Source: Cryptomeria japonica
Taxonomy: Eukaryota > Streptophyta > Pinopsida > Cupressales > Cupressaceae
Length of the DNA: 60,000 bases
Direction of reading: 5' to 3'
NCBI RefSeq assembly: GCF_030272615.1
Contig: NC_081414.1
Coordinates: 48,044,501-48,104,500, forward strand
Below the pieces are notes generated by a model. It made no database searches. It was not told where the DNA came from and worked only from the letters and a program-made list of their open reading frames with translations. Shown piece by piece: positions 9,524-21,960 of the stretch. Position 1 is the first letter of the stretch. Each line of letters starts with the position of its first letter. A program made the translations under genes and the position numbers.

Positions 9524-12500
9524 ATGTATAAAAGGGATGCACCAAAGCTGAACAAGTCAAGTTTCTCCACATGGTAGAAAAGGATGAAGTTGCATTTATC
9601 AGGAATTGGAGAATATGCAACATATTATCTAGAGAATGATTACATAGCACCTAGCACCAACCTGATGATAATGGAAGAGATAAAGGAAAAGAAAGAATAT
9701 ATTCAATCTATGATTGAAATAACGTCAGCATTAATCGACTCAGAGTTTAATGATCTAGAAGGCTGCAATGATGCCAAAGCGATGTGGACCAAGCTTATAT
9801 CTGTGTATGGTGGTGATGAACATGTTCAAAGAGAAAAAGTAGACAGTCTAAGAGGTCAACTTGAATCCATGAGAATAAATGAAGGTGAGAACATAACCCA
9901 ATACAGTACGAGGATAAAGGAAACTGTCAATCAAATCAAAGGAGCAGGAGGAACTATTGAAGAAAAGGATGTAACAAATAAGTTGCTTAGAACACTTCTA
10001 CCTTCTTATGCCATTCGAGTCTCTACAATCAATGAATTAAGGTTTGTGCCAAACATGCTAGTCTCTTTGGATTCTACTATCAGTAAGCTACATGCATTTG
10101 AGTTAAGTAATTTTGATAACAGTGGGTCCTCAGTAAATAAAGTTGAATCTGCATTCATTTCTTTTCATATTGGTGAATCTGATGATTACAATGATAGAAT
10201 GTATAAGTATACTGAAGGAAATCATAGTGGAGCAAGTGAAATATTTTGCAAAAACATGGAAGAGGTACACAAACTATATGAAGAAATCAGAAAGCAAGAA
10301 GAGTTTGAAGCATTATTAGCCAGAAGGTTACCGAGAGGCAAAGGTAAGTATAAAGGAAAGTTACCTTTAAAATGTTTTAACTGTGATAGAATAGGACATA
10401 TGGCTTCTAACTGTCCTGACAAAGAATCTAGTGAAAAGAGAGAATACTGAGATGACAGACAGAAAGACAACCAATACAAAAGACACCGAGACTTCATAAG
10501 GAAAAATAGAAAGACATGCCTAGTAGCTGATGAGGAATCCAACGATGATAAATCTGATAGGACTGATACAAAGGAAGTTTTTTATGTGGCTATCAAAGAT
10601 GGATCAGATGAAGAAAAATCCCTAATAACTCACATAAATAAAAATGATTCTTGGATCATAGATAGTGGATGCTCACATCACATGACAGGTGATAAACACA
10701 AGTTTGTTAAATTAGAAGACTATGATGGAGGATATGTAAGATTTGGTAACGATGCACCATGTCTGGTGAAAGGTAAAGGATCTATAACACTTCTTGACAA
10801 TGCTAAATGTGATGATGTATTCTAGGTTGAAGGTTTGAAATACAATTTGTTGAGTGTAGCACAACTAAACAATACAGGATACCGAATAGAATTCCAGAAG
10901 GGATGTGTCAAAGTTCATGACAAACATGGAAAGCTGGCTGCTACCGGGACACAAACAAAAGGTAATACATTTCATCTTGACTCAACTCGGAATAATTGTC
11001 TGTATGCTAAACTAGAAGATACCTAGTTATGGCATAAAAGGTTTTGTCATTTAAATTTTGATAACCTGATCAAAATAAGTAGGAAGCATCGAGTAAGAGG
11101 TCTACCGAACTTGGAAAAACCTAAGAATGCAATATGTCGAGGATGTCAGATGGGCAAGATGACAAAGTCAATCTTTACAAGTAAGTCCTACACTTCTAAA
11201 GGAATTTTAGATCTAGTCCACACTGATCTTTGTGGTCCTATGAAAGTTCAAAGTTATTATGGAGATAAATACTTCATATTATTTGTGGATGATTACTCAA
11301 GAATAATGTTAGTCATTTTTTTACAAGAAAAATCAGAAGCCTTTCAAATGTTCAAATGGTATAAGGCTAGAGTTGAAAAAGAAACAGGAAGATAGTTGAA
11401 ATGTCTAAGATCTAATAGAGGAGGAGAATTCATTTCTGGTGAATTTAACCTATTTTGCAATGATCATGGTATAAAGAGACAAGTGTCTGCACCAAGAACA
11501 CCTCAGCAAAATGGGATAGCTGAAAGAAGAAACAGATCAATTGTAGATTGTGCCAGAACCCTGATGATAGAAAAGAGGGTGCCTCAAACATTTTGGAGAG
11601 AAGCAATCAGCACTGCAGTTTACACCCTGAACCGAGTACAACTAAAGAAAGGAACTTTGAAGACACCATATGAAATCTGGTATGATAAGAAACCTAATGT
11701 AAGTTATTTTAAAATATTTGGAAGTAGATGTTATGTTCACAAAGATGACATAAATGGAAAGTTTGATCTAGAAAAGCAAGGAAGGAACATTTCTTAGCTA
11801 TTCTTCTAGAAGTAAAGCATTTAAATGTCTGATCAAATCATCTAAAAAAATAGTAGAAAGTGCAAATGTGAAAATTGATGAATTTGCAGAAAGAAATGAT
11901 GAAGGAAATTCCAAAGAACCAGAAAATTATGAAGAATTTGTTTATGTTCAACCGAGAAATCCTACCAAGAAAGTTGATGAAGAAAATGAAGAAAATACTT
12001 AGTTACCGAGTGATGAAGAAGATCGAACAGAGCATATCGAGCCCATATTAGCCAAGTATGTCAAAAGAAATCATGCATCAAGTCAGATTATAGGAGATAA
12101 GGATGATCCAGTGATGACAAGGAACAAACTGAGACAAAATACATGTCTGATATCTGAATTTGAACTGAGGATAGTAAAAGAGGCATTTATTAATGAAGAT
12201 TGGATAAATGCTATGATAGGAGAAATTGAACAAATCAAGAAGAATAAAACATGGACACTGGTCCCAAGACCAAAAGAGAAAAATGTAATCGGTACAAAGT
12301 GGATTTTCAGAAACAAGCTAAATGAAAAAGGAGAGGTCATTCAGAATAAAGCAAGACTAGTTTGCAAAGGATATTCTCAAGAAGAAGGAATTGATTATGG
12401 TGAGACTTTTGCACCTGTGGCAAGACTTGAAGGAGTGAGAACATTGTTGGCATATGTTGCTTACAAAAATTTCAAGGTATATCAAATGGATGTTAAATCT

Positions 12501-13700
12501 GCATTTTTGAATGGTATACTAGAAGAAGAAGTGTATATTGAACAACCTGAAGGATTTATTGAAGACAAGAATAAAGATCAGGTATGTAAGCTGAACAAAG
12601 CTTTATAAGGTTTAAAGCAAGCACCTAGAGCATGGTATGAAATACTGCACTCTTATTTGATCAAGATTGGATTTATAAGGACAAGTGAAAACAACAACAT
12701 GTATATGAAAAATGATTAAAACAATGGTATACTGCTTTCAGCCATATTTGTTGATGATATTATTTTTTGTGGAAATGACTCCTTATGCAAGAACTTTGGA
12801 AATGAAATGTGCAAAGAATTTGAGATGTCATTAATCGGTGAAATAAAGTGTTTTATAGTTTACAGATACTACAAATGAAAAATGAGATTTTCATTACTCA
12901 ATCCAAGTATATAAAGGAAATCTTGAAGAAATTTGGAATGGAGGATTCTAAACCTGTAAGTACTCCTATGACTACCAATTATAAACTATCAAAGAGTGAT
13001 GAATCTGCATTTGTTGATGAGACACTTTACCAATCTATGATTGGAAAGTTGCAATATGTGGTTCATAGCAGGTAAGATATAGCACATGCAGTAGGTATAG
13101 TTGCAAGATTTTCTGCAGATCCCAAAGAAACTCATTTGACAAGAATCAAGAGAATTTTCAAATACCTGAGAGGCACTGAAGATTATGGCTTAGTATATCA
13201 AAAGAGAAATGTTTTTGACTTAAAAAGTCTATACTGATGCTGATTGGGCAGGAAACATTGATGACAGGAAAAGCACAAGCGGTGGAGCTTTCTTTTTGGG
13301 AGATAGACTAGTAAGTTGGCTTAGCAAGAAACAAGGATGCATTCCACAGTCAACAGTTGAAGTTGAATATGTCACTACGGCATTTAATAGTACCAATATA
13401 GCATGGATCAAACAACTGTTGGAAGGTATGAATGAGAAAGTTACCAAGCCAGTAACTATATTTTGTGATAATACTAGTGCCTTTAACATTTCAAAGAATC
13501 TGGTAATGCACTCTAAGACAAAGCATATCTCTATAAAGTATCATTATCTCAGAGAAGAAGTTCAAGAGAAGAAAGTTGTGCTCGAATATATCAATTCAAA
13601 GGAACAAATAGCAGATATTTTCACAAAGTCATTGCCAAGGGACACTTTTGAGTATGTTAGAAGTCAGTTAGGGGTCCTACCCCTATCTAGTACTCACTAA
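9524..13700 (+). pseudogene. C1 gag-pol polyprotein, mutated
   Basis: One polyprotein gene from the ATG at 9524, chosen because it is the first in-frame ATG after the primer site. Gag runs to about 10450 and ends with the zinc knuckle CFNCDRIGHMASNC. Protease follows (WIIDSGCSHHMTG, about 10650), then the integrase zinc region (LWHKRFCHL, about 11030) and its core (LVHTDLCGP; FVDDYSR; TPQQNGIAERRNRS). RT starts near 12200 ([18 protein letters not shown]; active site FVDDIIFCGN at about 12750). RNase H ends with EQIADIFTKSLPRDTFEYVRS and a stop at 13698. Stops interrupt it at about 9575, 10448, 10823, 11024, 11393, 12605, 12717 and 13073, with frame changes near 11785, 12850 and 13225. The active-site acidic residues of protease, integrase and RT are still present. 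Confidence 0.92.
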
Positions 13701-14076
13701 CAGAGTTCAGTGAAAGCATCAATTCTATGAATCTAAAGGTTAACTATTTATGAGTTGATGCTGCTTTACACACTTTAGGAGGTTGCCTAAAGTTGTACAA
13801 GAAAAAGTGATTGAAGACAAAGATGCTCTAACCGTGAATGCGACTGCAAGGAAATTACTTCACAAAGGAAGAAATCATGAATTAGTTTTTTCTTTTTGGC
13901 ATTGTTGTCAAAGGGGGAGAAGACTAATTTGTAAAGAACTAACAGAAGAAGCTAGGAGAAGACTAATGACTGGGGGAGAATTCCAGAAAATTTCAGAGAA
14001 GTTTAAATAGCAATCCGAATCCGAAGCAATTGAAATAAATCATGTTGGTTTTGCCATCAATGCCAAAGGGGGAGAT
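13701..14076 (+). other. C1 3' untranslated region and polypurine tract
   Basis: Non-coding tail between the RNase H stop and the 3' LTR. The PPT AAAGGGGGAGAT occupies 14065-14076, just before TGTTAGC. Confidence 0.85.
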
Positions 14077-15573
14077 TGTTAGCATTTTCACAAAAGGAGG
14101 TTGTTAGCATGTCAGTAAGTTTGTTGGTATGAGGATATTGAGAAGGTTGTTGGAGATTGTTGATATAATTGAGAAAGGATGATTAATATCTTAATAACAT
14201 TATTTTGTCATTGATGTCAAGCAATTGATTTTCTGATTCAGTATGATGTTGCCATATCTTAATGAGTATGTTTTGATAAGTATAAAGATGTCGGTAAGAG
14301 ACACATAATGAATGTGAAAATAAAAGGGGAATAATAAGTTATTCAATGGGCAACTATTACCGAGTTAGACAGTGATGAGATTATGTTGTTTTGATTGTTT
14401 TGATATCCTATATATGAGTATTCAAAGACTGAACAAGAAGGATAAAAGATTTCAAGCTATAGAATTAGTTAAGACTTGATACTATTCTATGTTACTGAGC
14501 AAGATGCTAGTCGGTAAACCCTAAGGTTATCACTATCGGTTAAAGAAGGCAGAATATCTATCGAGTAAAGTTCAATATTTATCAAGTAACAACCAAGTAA
14601 TAATTGAATGCATTGGATGGATAAATACACTATTAAATGTAGAATACCAATGAGCTGGAGTTGATCGAATGATTGGTATGTCATGCAAGAAGTTTGTTGA
14701 GGATCTACGACATCGAAAATACAAGAGAAAAGATCTATAGCACAGATTGAACGGTCATAACCTAGCACAAGTTCCAAGGCAAGATAAAACATTTTCAGAT
14801 CGAAGGATACAATGAACCTAGTCACGTTTTAAGATCTGATGGCTAAGATTGATCATGGGAAATGTGATCAAGGAGATTAAGCGGTTAGGTATTGTTCATA
14901 AATAAGAAACTATTGATGAACAATGTATGCAGGCAAAATAGAAGAACATTGACAGCACAATAGTGATCACCGAGAAAAGAAGATTGAAGAACATATTGAG
15001 AAGCCCAGCAAGAAGCAAGATAAGTCTTATGACAAGATTGTTTTGAGCATATAGAATCTGCTTTAGCATTTCAGATGTGAAGTTGAAGATATATTTTATT
15101 ACTGTTATTTATTTTGTAAGTGACAAGAAATCTCTTAATCGAGTGGACTTAACAATCTTATATGTAAACCCTCTAGCAAGGTAACATTCTAAATGAGTGT
15201 TTGAAATCCTTTGACAAAGGTCACTTCTAACAAAGTGCAAGACTTTAACAAGTTTGAGGGAAATCCCTTAACTGGGTCACATCTAGCAATGTGTTTTTGT
15301 AATCTGTAACTGGATTAGCTTTTAACCGAGCATACTCTAGAAGGGTATATTTCTTAGTGGGTCCGAAATCCCACAGTGGTTTTTCCCTATTTGGGCTTCC
15401 ACGTTAAATCTGGTGTTAAATGTATTATGATGTTTTAAACGTATATGTTTATGAGTATTGAATGATTTACAGTCATAGTTGCATATCAGTAAAGGCTACC
15501 GAGGTTGAATCTGGTGAATATATTGTATTGTGAGTTTTTATGATTCACCCCCCCTCTCTCATCTTAACTAACA
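14077..15573 (+). repeat. 3' LTR of C1
   Basis: 1,497 bp, colinear with the 5' LTR apart from scattered substitutions and small indels; ends ...CTTAACTAACA before CTTCA. Confidence 0.93.
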
Positions 15574-15744
15574 CTTCATTAGTGAACAAAATAAGAAGAG
15601 ATACGACAACAATTCATGGTTGAGAGCATAGAATGCTTTCAAGATAGAGATAGGTTTCTTACTTCAACCTTGCAAAGAACTTCCCTCCTGAAAAGCTAGT
15701 ACTACCCCAAGAAAGAAGATAAGGTTGAAGTTCATTGGCCAAGG
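15574..15744 (+). other. IRX interior continued (starts with the C1 target copy)
   Basis: Resumes IRX after C1; the first five bases are the second CTTCA. No coding signal. It leads into the inner edge of the right arm. Confidence 0.6.
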
Positions 15745-16326
15745 ACACAAAGATCATTAAGGATGCAAATTCCCGTTCCTGTTGAAGATGTCTTCACCAA
15801 TTCATAATACTTCAAGCGGCATGAAGATCATCACAGACAAAGGATGATGCAGTTGGAGTCATGTCTTTGGACACTTAGATTAATTATGCATTTGTAATTT
15901 TGTTTTGAAAAAATTACATGTAATGTCAAATTTGTAATTGCAATTGTCACTTTACTTGCATTTTTGTAAAATGTAATTACATGTAAAGCAACTACAAGTT
16001 GAGTTAGATTAGGATCGTAGTTGGAATAAGTCATGGTTGTTGAGATAATTTTTCAAGTTAGTTAGGATCCTCCCACCTTTTTCTCAAGGCTCCTCTCCTA
16101 TAAATACATGAGGGGATCTATTGTAATTTTTATCTTTTGGCAATGCGAAAAAATTCTGCCAGTTTGTATGTGCACTCTAAGTCTTCAAGCTTAGATATAA
16201 ATAAAATTGCTTTCAATTAAAGAGACAAGATGTATTGAGACTTTGTGCCAATTCAATTTGTTATGTGATGACATTTTTTGAAGTTGATTGTGATCTTTGT
16301 TCTATTGTTCAAGAGGGATTTAAATG
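15745..16326 (+). repeat. Right arm of IRX, inner part
   Basis: Inverted counterpart of about 4456-5035. It contains GGAACGGGAATTT-type and TTACATGTAAT-type blocks and the TATA box at 16099-16106. It is interrupted at AAATG (16322-16326) by G1 and continues at 33803. Confidence 0.8.
16099..16106 (+). promoter_or_regulatory. Outward-facing TATA box, right IRX arm
   Basis: TATAAATA in a CTCCTATAAATACATGAGG context, matching the left-arm box. Transcription would head toward the right outer end of IRX, now into G1. Confidence 0.55.
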
Positions 16327-17092
16327 TGTAGACACCTAAAATTGTCCAGTCTAATTAAATAAATATTTTATTTATTTAATTATCTAAGCCTAATTCTTCT
16401 ATTAATTAAATAAATCCTTATTTATTTAATTAATTCATTTATCCTCTTTAGCCTTATTTCTCATTTAAATAAATACATTTATCTATTTAAATTATCCTTT
16501 TCCTAAATTAAATAAATATTTTTATTTATTTAATTATCCCACTTCTTCTATTAATTAAATAAATCTTTATTTATTTAATTAATTCATTAGCCTTTTCTAC
16601 CTATGACACATGTCATTCATCTCTTAATTCATACACTACCTACCCCTTTCATTATTTTATTATTTCTTTTACCTACCCTCTAATCATAGCCGACCTCCTT
16701 TTACACCTCTCAATCTTATCCCTCCATTTCATATTGTGTCTTCTATTTAAGGAGATGCCTTCTTCATTATCAAACCCTAATCGACAATTTGGAGGACTTG
16801 ACTACACTACGATCCTACTTGCAACCACATTCCGTTCTTTGTTGAGCTCTTGTGCATATAAAATCTGAGAGCAAATATATCAAGCAAGATCAATGGAGAT
16901 AGGAAGAATGGAGATCAAAACCCTATTGGACATGTGATGGTATAATCTTTGTGATTTCATTTGATTTGCATTGTCTTAGGTAATCTTCATATGTTATGGT
17001 GGATCTTTGTTGTTGTTAGGCTAGGGTTTTGTGGTTGAATTCATTTAGCCTTTCAATCTTGTTATTATTGTTATCCATTTTCACCATATACA
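16327..17092 (+). repeat. 5' LTR of G1
   Basis: 766 bp, TGTAGACACCTAAAATT...CACCATATACA. The first half is built of TTAATTAAATAAAT-type repeats. A TATA-like CTATTTAAGG lies near 16742. The LTR start and the preceding PPT are shared with G0 and G2. Confidence 0.95.
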
Positions 17093-17095
17093 TTT

Positions 17096-17113
17096 TGGCA
17101 CGCCCGGTGGGAC
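17096..17113 (+). other. Primer-binding site of G1
   Basis: TGGCACGCCCGGTGGGAC three bases after the LTR, the position and form of a tRNA-complementary primer site in plant Tat-type elements. The tRNA is not assigned here. Confidence 0.7.
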
Positions 17114-17207
17114 TCTTGTCCCTTTTGCATTTAACCTTTGGTTGTAGATTTTGCGTTTTTGAAGTTGCAGATCGGACATTTCTTGACAGCATTTTAGTTT
17201 TTTTTCC

Positions 17208-17442
17208 GCGTCTGTGAACTTTCGGATCGCGTCTTTGATTTTCTGGCACGTTTGCGGGATCTGGAATCGCGTCTGTGTTTTTGACAAATTTTATTTTGCA
17301 GGTTTCAGAAAGGAGCGTCTGTGTTATTTCTACCCGCGTCTGTGTCGGAAAGGAGCGTCTGTGATTTTTAGGTGCGTCTGTACATCACAGAACCGCGTCT
17401 GTGTTATCCAGACACGTCTGTGTTGAGGGTAACAGCGTCTGT
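17208..17442 (+). repeat. GCGTCTGTG interspersed repeat array, leader block A
   Basis: About ten copies of (C)GCGTCTGTG, including near-matches such as GCGTCTTTG and CACGTCTGTG, spaced about 18-45 bp apart with unrelated DNA between them. It lies 115 bp downstream of the primer site and is notably CpG-rich for this AT-rich window. Confidence 0.9.
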
Positions 17443-17819
17443 GTATTTATTGTTTTGGAATTTTGAAGTTTTCATTGATTCAATTTTTGGATTTTGTACT
17501 TAGGGTTTCAAATCTGGTTTATTTTTGGACTAACACTTTCAGATCTAGCTAACTAATTTCGTGCAGCTTGTCTTGGAAGCAAAACGTTTTGTTGAAGGCC
17601 CCTATGTCACAAAGTCTTTTGGGTTTTTAAAATGTACCTAACTTGTGTGTTTGCAGGAAGGGGTGATTATGTCAAACAACCCAAACTACTAACAACTTTT
17701 GTTGCAGGTCCTTGGCTAGGGTTTTGAATTTTTATTGTGTGCCTTGTTTTCATAGACTAGCAAACACTTCCATTGGTGCACTAAAATTGAATCATTGTCT
17801 TTTGTGTCTTGAGCAATAG

Positions 17820-18420
17820 GCTCTTTTTGTTTAATCTTTAGAGGGCCTATCTTCCCGTGTGGTCATTAGGACTACTAGTGAGAAGAGAACGACCCAAGTG
17901 GTAGCGAGGAAAACCCACCTCATCCAAACCACTATAATCAAATGTATTCATGGTGAAAACTATGAATAACGTGTGCTGATTAGTTCATATCGACACTATG
18001 TCTCCCCATAAACCCGTTTGATCAAATTTATTTGATCATTTGTAGGGCGTAACCCCTACTGGCTGGGAGCCTTCTATATTTACAGAGCTGAAAGTGCCGC
18101 ATGTATAGCCACACGAGCGGATGCCCTTACTAGCACCATTTTGTTTTAGAGGCCCAAATCCTTCTAGTTGTTGGGGCAGGAGGTCGGACCTCTGGTAGTG
18201 GCCCACACACATACGGTTCTTAGTAGAGATACAAAGTTCGCCATGGGGAGTTTTCATGGGGACTGATGCTTGGCTGACCTGAGAAGTGAGTGCCGAGGGT
18301 GGAGCCAGTGAGGTCAAGCATCTAAGTATCCGCTCTGAATAGCGTAGCCTCGGGGGTAAAACCCTATGTGGGATCAACAACTATTGTCTTGGCCAGCCAT
18401 AAGAATTGTGCTTGACTTAT
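17820..18420 (+). other. Less AT-rich leader segment of G1, candidate structured RNA
   Basis: A non-coding stretch visibly richer in G and C than its flanks, between the two repeat blocks. It includes a perfect 9-bp inverted repeat, TGATCAAAT-TT-ATTTGATCA (18019-18038), followed by TAGGGCGTAACCCCTA, itself partly self-complementary. The compact base-paired look and position before gag suit a packaging, dimerisation or translation element, but this is inference from appearance only. The 114-codon antisense frame here lacks any recognised motif. Confidence 0.35.
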
Positions 18421-18664
18421 GTTAAACATTCAAACAATCAAGACCAAACAAAAAAACATTGTGTCTTTTGTGTCTTCAAGTGTATGCAAAACAATTTTAC
18501 ATCAAACAACACACTTTTCTTGGAGTCATTTTGGAGTCTAAACACTTGCAAACATTGAGTCCTCATCAGCATTGTGTCCTCTTGTCATGAAAAACAGTCA
18601 AACAGTCAGATTTGGTCACAACAAAATGACTTCATAGATTGGAAAAAATTGCACAAATTTTACA

Positions 18665-18935
18665 GAAACGCGTCTATGTCTGTTTTAACCGCGTCTGAGT
18701 CATATAAGCACGTCTGTGAAGGGCAGAATAGCGTTTGTGTTGAATATAAACCCGTCTGTGTCGGATAACAGCGTCTGTGTAGTATACAGTCGCGTCTGTG
18801 TCCAGAATTGCAAAAATCTTTATAGTCCAGCAAACATAAACAAGAAAATCTCAAAAGCGCGTCTGGGTTAAACAGAGTAGCGTCTATATCCGGAAACCGC
18901 GTCTGTGAAGTATACAGTCGCGTCTGTGTTCAAAA
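18665..18935 (+). repeat. GCGTCTGTG interspersed repeat array, leader block B
   Basis: About eleven more copies of the leader motif in the same orientation, several spaced close to 20 bp (for example 18752, 18770, 18791). Part of the block repeats as a larger unit: GTATACAGTCGCGTCTGTGT occurs near 18781 and again near 18909. Confidence 0.9.
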
Positions 18936-19422
18936 TTGCAAGAAAATTTCACAGTCCAGCAAACAAAAGAAATCAGTTTCAGAATACTTGAGCTTCCTAG
19001 GTTGTTTCTTCAGGTTTCATCTAGCATTCAACCTGTCCTTGGGTCTCACATAGTCCATCATTTCTTCACATCTCATTTTACATTCATACTTGTCTAAACT
19101 TGAGTCAAAAGGTCACTTGCTTGTCCTCATCATACTTTGTCAATACACTACATACAACAACACTTTGCTAAGTGGTCCCTCATCAAGGTTTCTTACATTT
19201 GGGTCTCATTTGGTCTTACTTAGAGTCAAGGTCAACTTACCTCATCAAGAGAAACTATCCTCTCTTTGGAAGTCACGCCTACTCTACTACATACATACTT
19301 GGTCTTACACTTTGGACATTGCAAGTACACTTCAGACTCATTTACATTTCATCCAACTCTTGGTCTTCCGTACTCTTTCCATTTTTCATCTAGTCTCACA
19401 CATCTTGGTCAATACCTAGTTC

Positions 19423-21960
19423 ATGGTTGAAACCCATCTTCAAAAATCTAGGAGAGAAACTAAAGAGGCTCAAGAGTCCGCAAACATGAGTTCTTATGAG
19501 TATGACAATGATTTATTTTTCAATACTGATCACACTACATTACCTGACATGGAGGCTTATAGAAACATTCCAAATGTTGAGAACATGGACACTCTAAACA
19601 ACAATGCTACACAAAATGACAATGTGGACAACTTTTCAGTACATTCAGCAGATGTGGAAGAATCCATTATGAATCCCCATTTCAATTGATTGGTTGAGGA
19701 AATAATGAGGAGGGATAGACAATACTTCTTACACATGATGGCACAAAGTGGAGCCAAGATACCTCATGATTTTGACATGTCTCAAATAATGGAACATAGA
19801 CCTTTGCAACAACCTCACTCCAATATGGATCAAAGGAGACCTAATAGTGGAGGAAATAGAGGACCACACATGGTACCTGAATCACCATCAGCTTTGCTTC
19901 AAAAACCAGAGGTCCCACATACACATGGTCAAACATATGATACTCACCTTCGCAGACCATTATGGAAGTCTTATGGAGAAAAATATGCTCAATCACATAC
20001 CAATGCTAAGGATCAACCACCAAAGCAATGGGATATTCCAAGGCATGCTCAAAATTTGGACACAAGGAAACCTCATGTCAAATTTGGGGCCAACACAATA
20101 GAACATGACATGCCTGTAGAATATGGTATACATGCGCAAAATCGATATGGTGTTCCTCAACATGAAACTATACCAAGTGGTCCATATACGTAGCATCACT
20201 ATAGACCTCCTCCATATGAACATGTGTATGATCAATACCATCCATATATGCAACATGCTCCTCCTCCAATGGGTACATCAAACATAGGATATGGTCCAAG
20301 AAGTCGATCTCCACCTAAGAGCAGTTTGGAACAACAAATCAGGGACTTACAAAAGAAAATGGAGGACATAAATACACCAAAGCCAACTTACACAATGAGA
20401 GACATATGTCCTTATCCATTTGACAAGAGCATTCCAATGCCTCCTTTTCCTACACACTTTGTGACGCCTAAATTTGATAAGTATAGAGGAAAAGGGGATC
20501 CTAAGGCACACATAAGACAGTTTTTCACAGCTTGCATTGAAGTAGCTTCAGAAGAGACATATTTGATGAGATTATTCCCACAAAGCTTAGGTGATCAAGC
20601 TATGGAATGGTTCTCCCAACTCCCACCTGGTATTAAGTCATGGGGTGACTTAGTAGAGGCATTTATTCAACATTTCTCCAATAACATAGAGACAGACATA
20701 TCAGTCACTACTTTGTGCAACACCAAGCAAAAAGAGGGAGAATCTTTTGCATCATTTTTACAAAGATGGAGAAATCTAGCTAGTAGATGCTCTTGCGAAA
20801 TTCCACAAAAACAAATGGTAGAAATGTTCACCCAGAATGTTAATAAAGACATTGGCTATGATCTAAGGAAAGCTTGTTTGTCCACCTTCAAGGACGTCAT
20901 TGAAAAAGGCTTAGCAACAAAGAAGGTCCTAATTGAGCAAGGAGTCATTAAGATATTCAAGGAAAACAAAGATGACTTTAAAGGAAAAGACAAGCCAAGA
21001 TTTTGGAATAAAAACAAGAACACAGTCAATGATGGTGTTGTTGATGCCAACACAGTGCGACCCAAATTCATCTTTTCGGGATCAAGTTCTACAAACAATC
21101 AAGTGAATACTCAAACAACTTCCAGGTCACGAAGGAAGTACACCCCATTGGGAGAACCACTTGAGTCAGTTTTCAAGAAGTTAGTGGCAAACAAGGTGAT
21201 CACAATTCCAGATTTCCTGCCATATGAACCAAATTGGTGGAATGATGATGAGTATTGTGAATTTCATAAAAGCAAGGGTCATAAAATAGGTAATTGTCAT
21301 CGACTAAAGAATATTGTGCAAGATCTCATTGATAGAGGTGACATTGAGATTGAGGGACACTCATCCAGTCAAGAACATGAGATGTTTAAGGAACCATTCC
21401 CAAAGCACGACAAAGGAAAAGCTAAAGTCACAGATGATCAAGCCAACTATACTAGAGCACCTTACAACTATGATTCAACTATCAATCATATCTCGATGGA
21501 CAATCATATCTCTACTATTACCATCAAGAACAAAAACCCTGAGAATCCTCCTCAGCGACCCAAGATTGTCCTAAGAGGTGTTGGATCTTCTTCCGAACCT
21601 ACTTCTGAATGTCATGTTACAACTCGTCGAGGTAAAATTACTTTGCCAGGTGCTTCGACTAAAAACACCACTTCTTCATCTACCAAACCTGAGTATGACC
21701 TTGTAGAACAGTTAGGGAAGACACCCGCGCTCATCTCCATCCTTGAGCTCTTACGCATATCCCCCGCTCATAAAGCCATTCTTGACAAAACCTTGAGAGA
21801 CACTGCCGTTCCTATTGATCTGAACGTGGACCAGTTTCAAGCCATGGTGGGATACCTTTCCATTCCACATTCCCTTACATTCATAGAAGCTGATGACGCC
21901 TCCATAAGTCAGCCACATAATGCACCATTACATATTGAAGCCTTCATACACAAACATTGA
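19423..21960 (+). pseudogene. G1 Gag region
   Basis: Frame from ATG 19423 (an in-frame TAG precedes it at 19417) to a stop at 21958. The first about 300 codons are Pro/Gln/His-rich with many MDQ and PHS-type runs and look unstructured. The capsid-like Retrotrans_gag domain lies at about 20500-20960 (FDKYRGKGDPKAHIRQF; AMEWFSQLPPGIKSWGDLVEAF; ESFASFLQRWRNLA). A single zinc-knuckle-like motif CEFHKSKGHKIGNC follows at about 21258-21300, then LKNIVQDLIDRGDIEI, wording typical of Tat-branch Gag. Two stops interrupt it (19687 TGA, 20191 TAG) and the region ends at TGA 21958; the frame then continues into protease without a shift. Confidence 0.9.

Larger units (their letters stand above)
7950..15573 (+). 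mobile_element. C1: full-length Ty1/copia retrotransposon
   Basis: A complete 7,624-bp copia element with two LTRs of about 1.5 kb, a tRNA-iMet primer site, gag-pol in the order gag, protease, integrase, RT, RNase H, a PPT, and the 5-bp duplication CTTCA. It sits in the interior of IRX. The LTRs differ at a few percent of positions (about 7 differences in the first 175 bases). Multiple stops and frameshifts make it non-autonomous. Confidence 0.95.

Noticed and set aside
11393-11395. Programmed readthrough or frameshift in C1 or G1 polyproteins
   Set aside because: Stops fall inside conserved domains at positions that vary between elements, as expected from decay rather than from a recoding site.
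18036-18380. 114-codon minus-strand frame in the G1 leader
   Set aside because: No recognisable motif; more simply explained by the less AT-rich composition of that segment.
17208-18935. CRISPR-like array (short repeats with unique spacers)
   Set aside because: Repeat core is only 8-10 bp and degenerate, spacers are irregular, and it is inside a plant retrotransposon leader.
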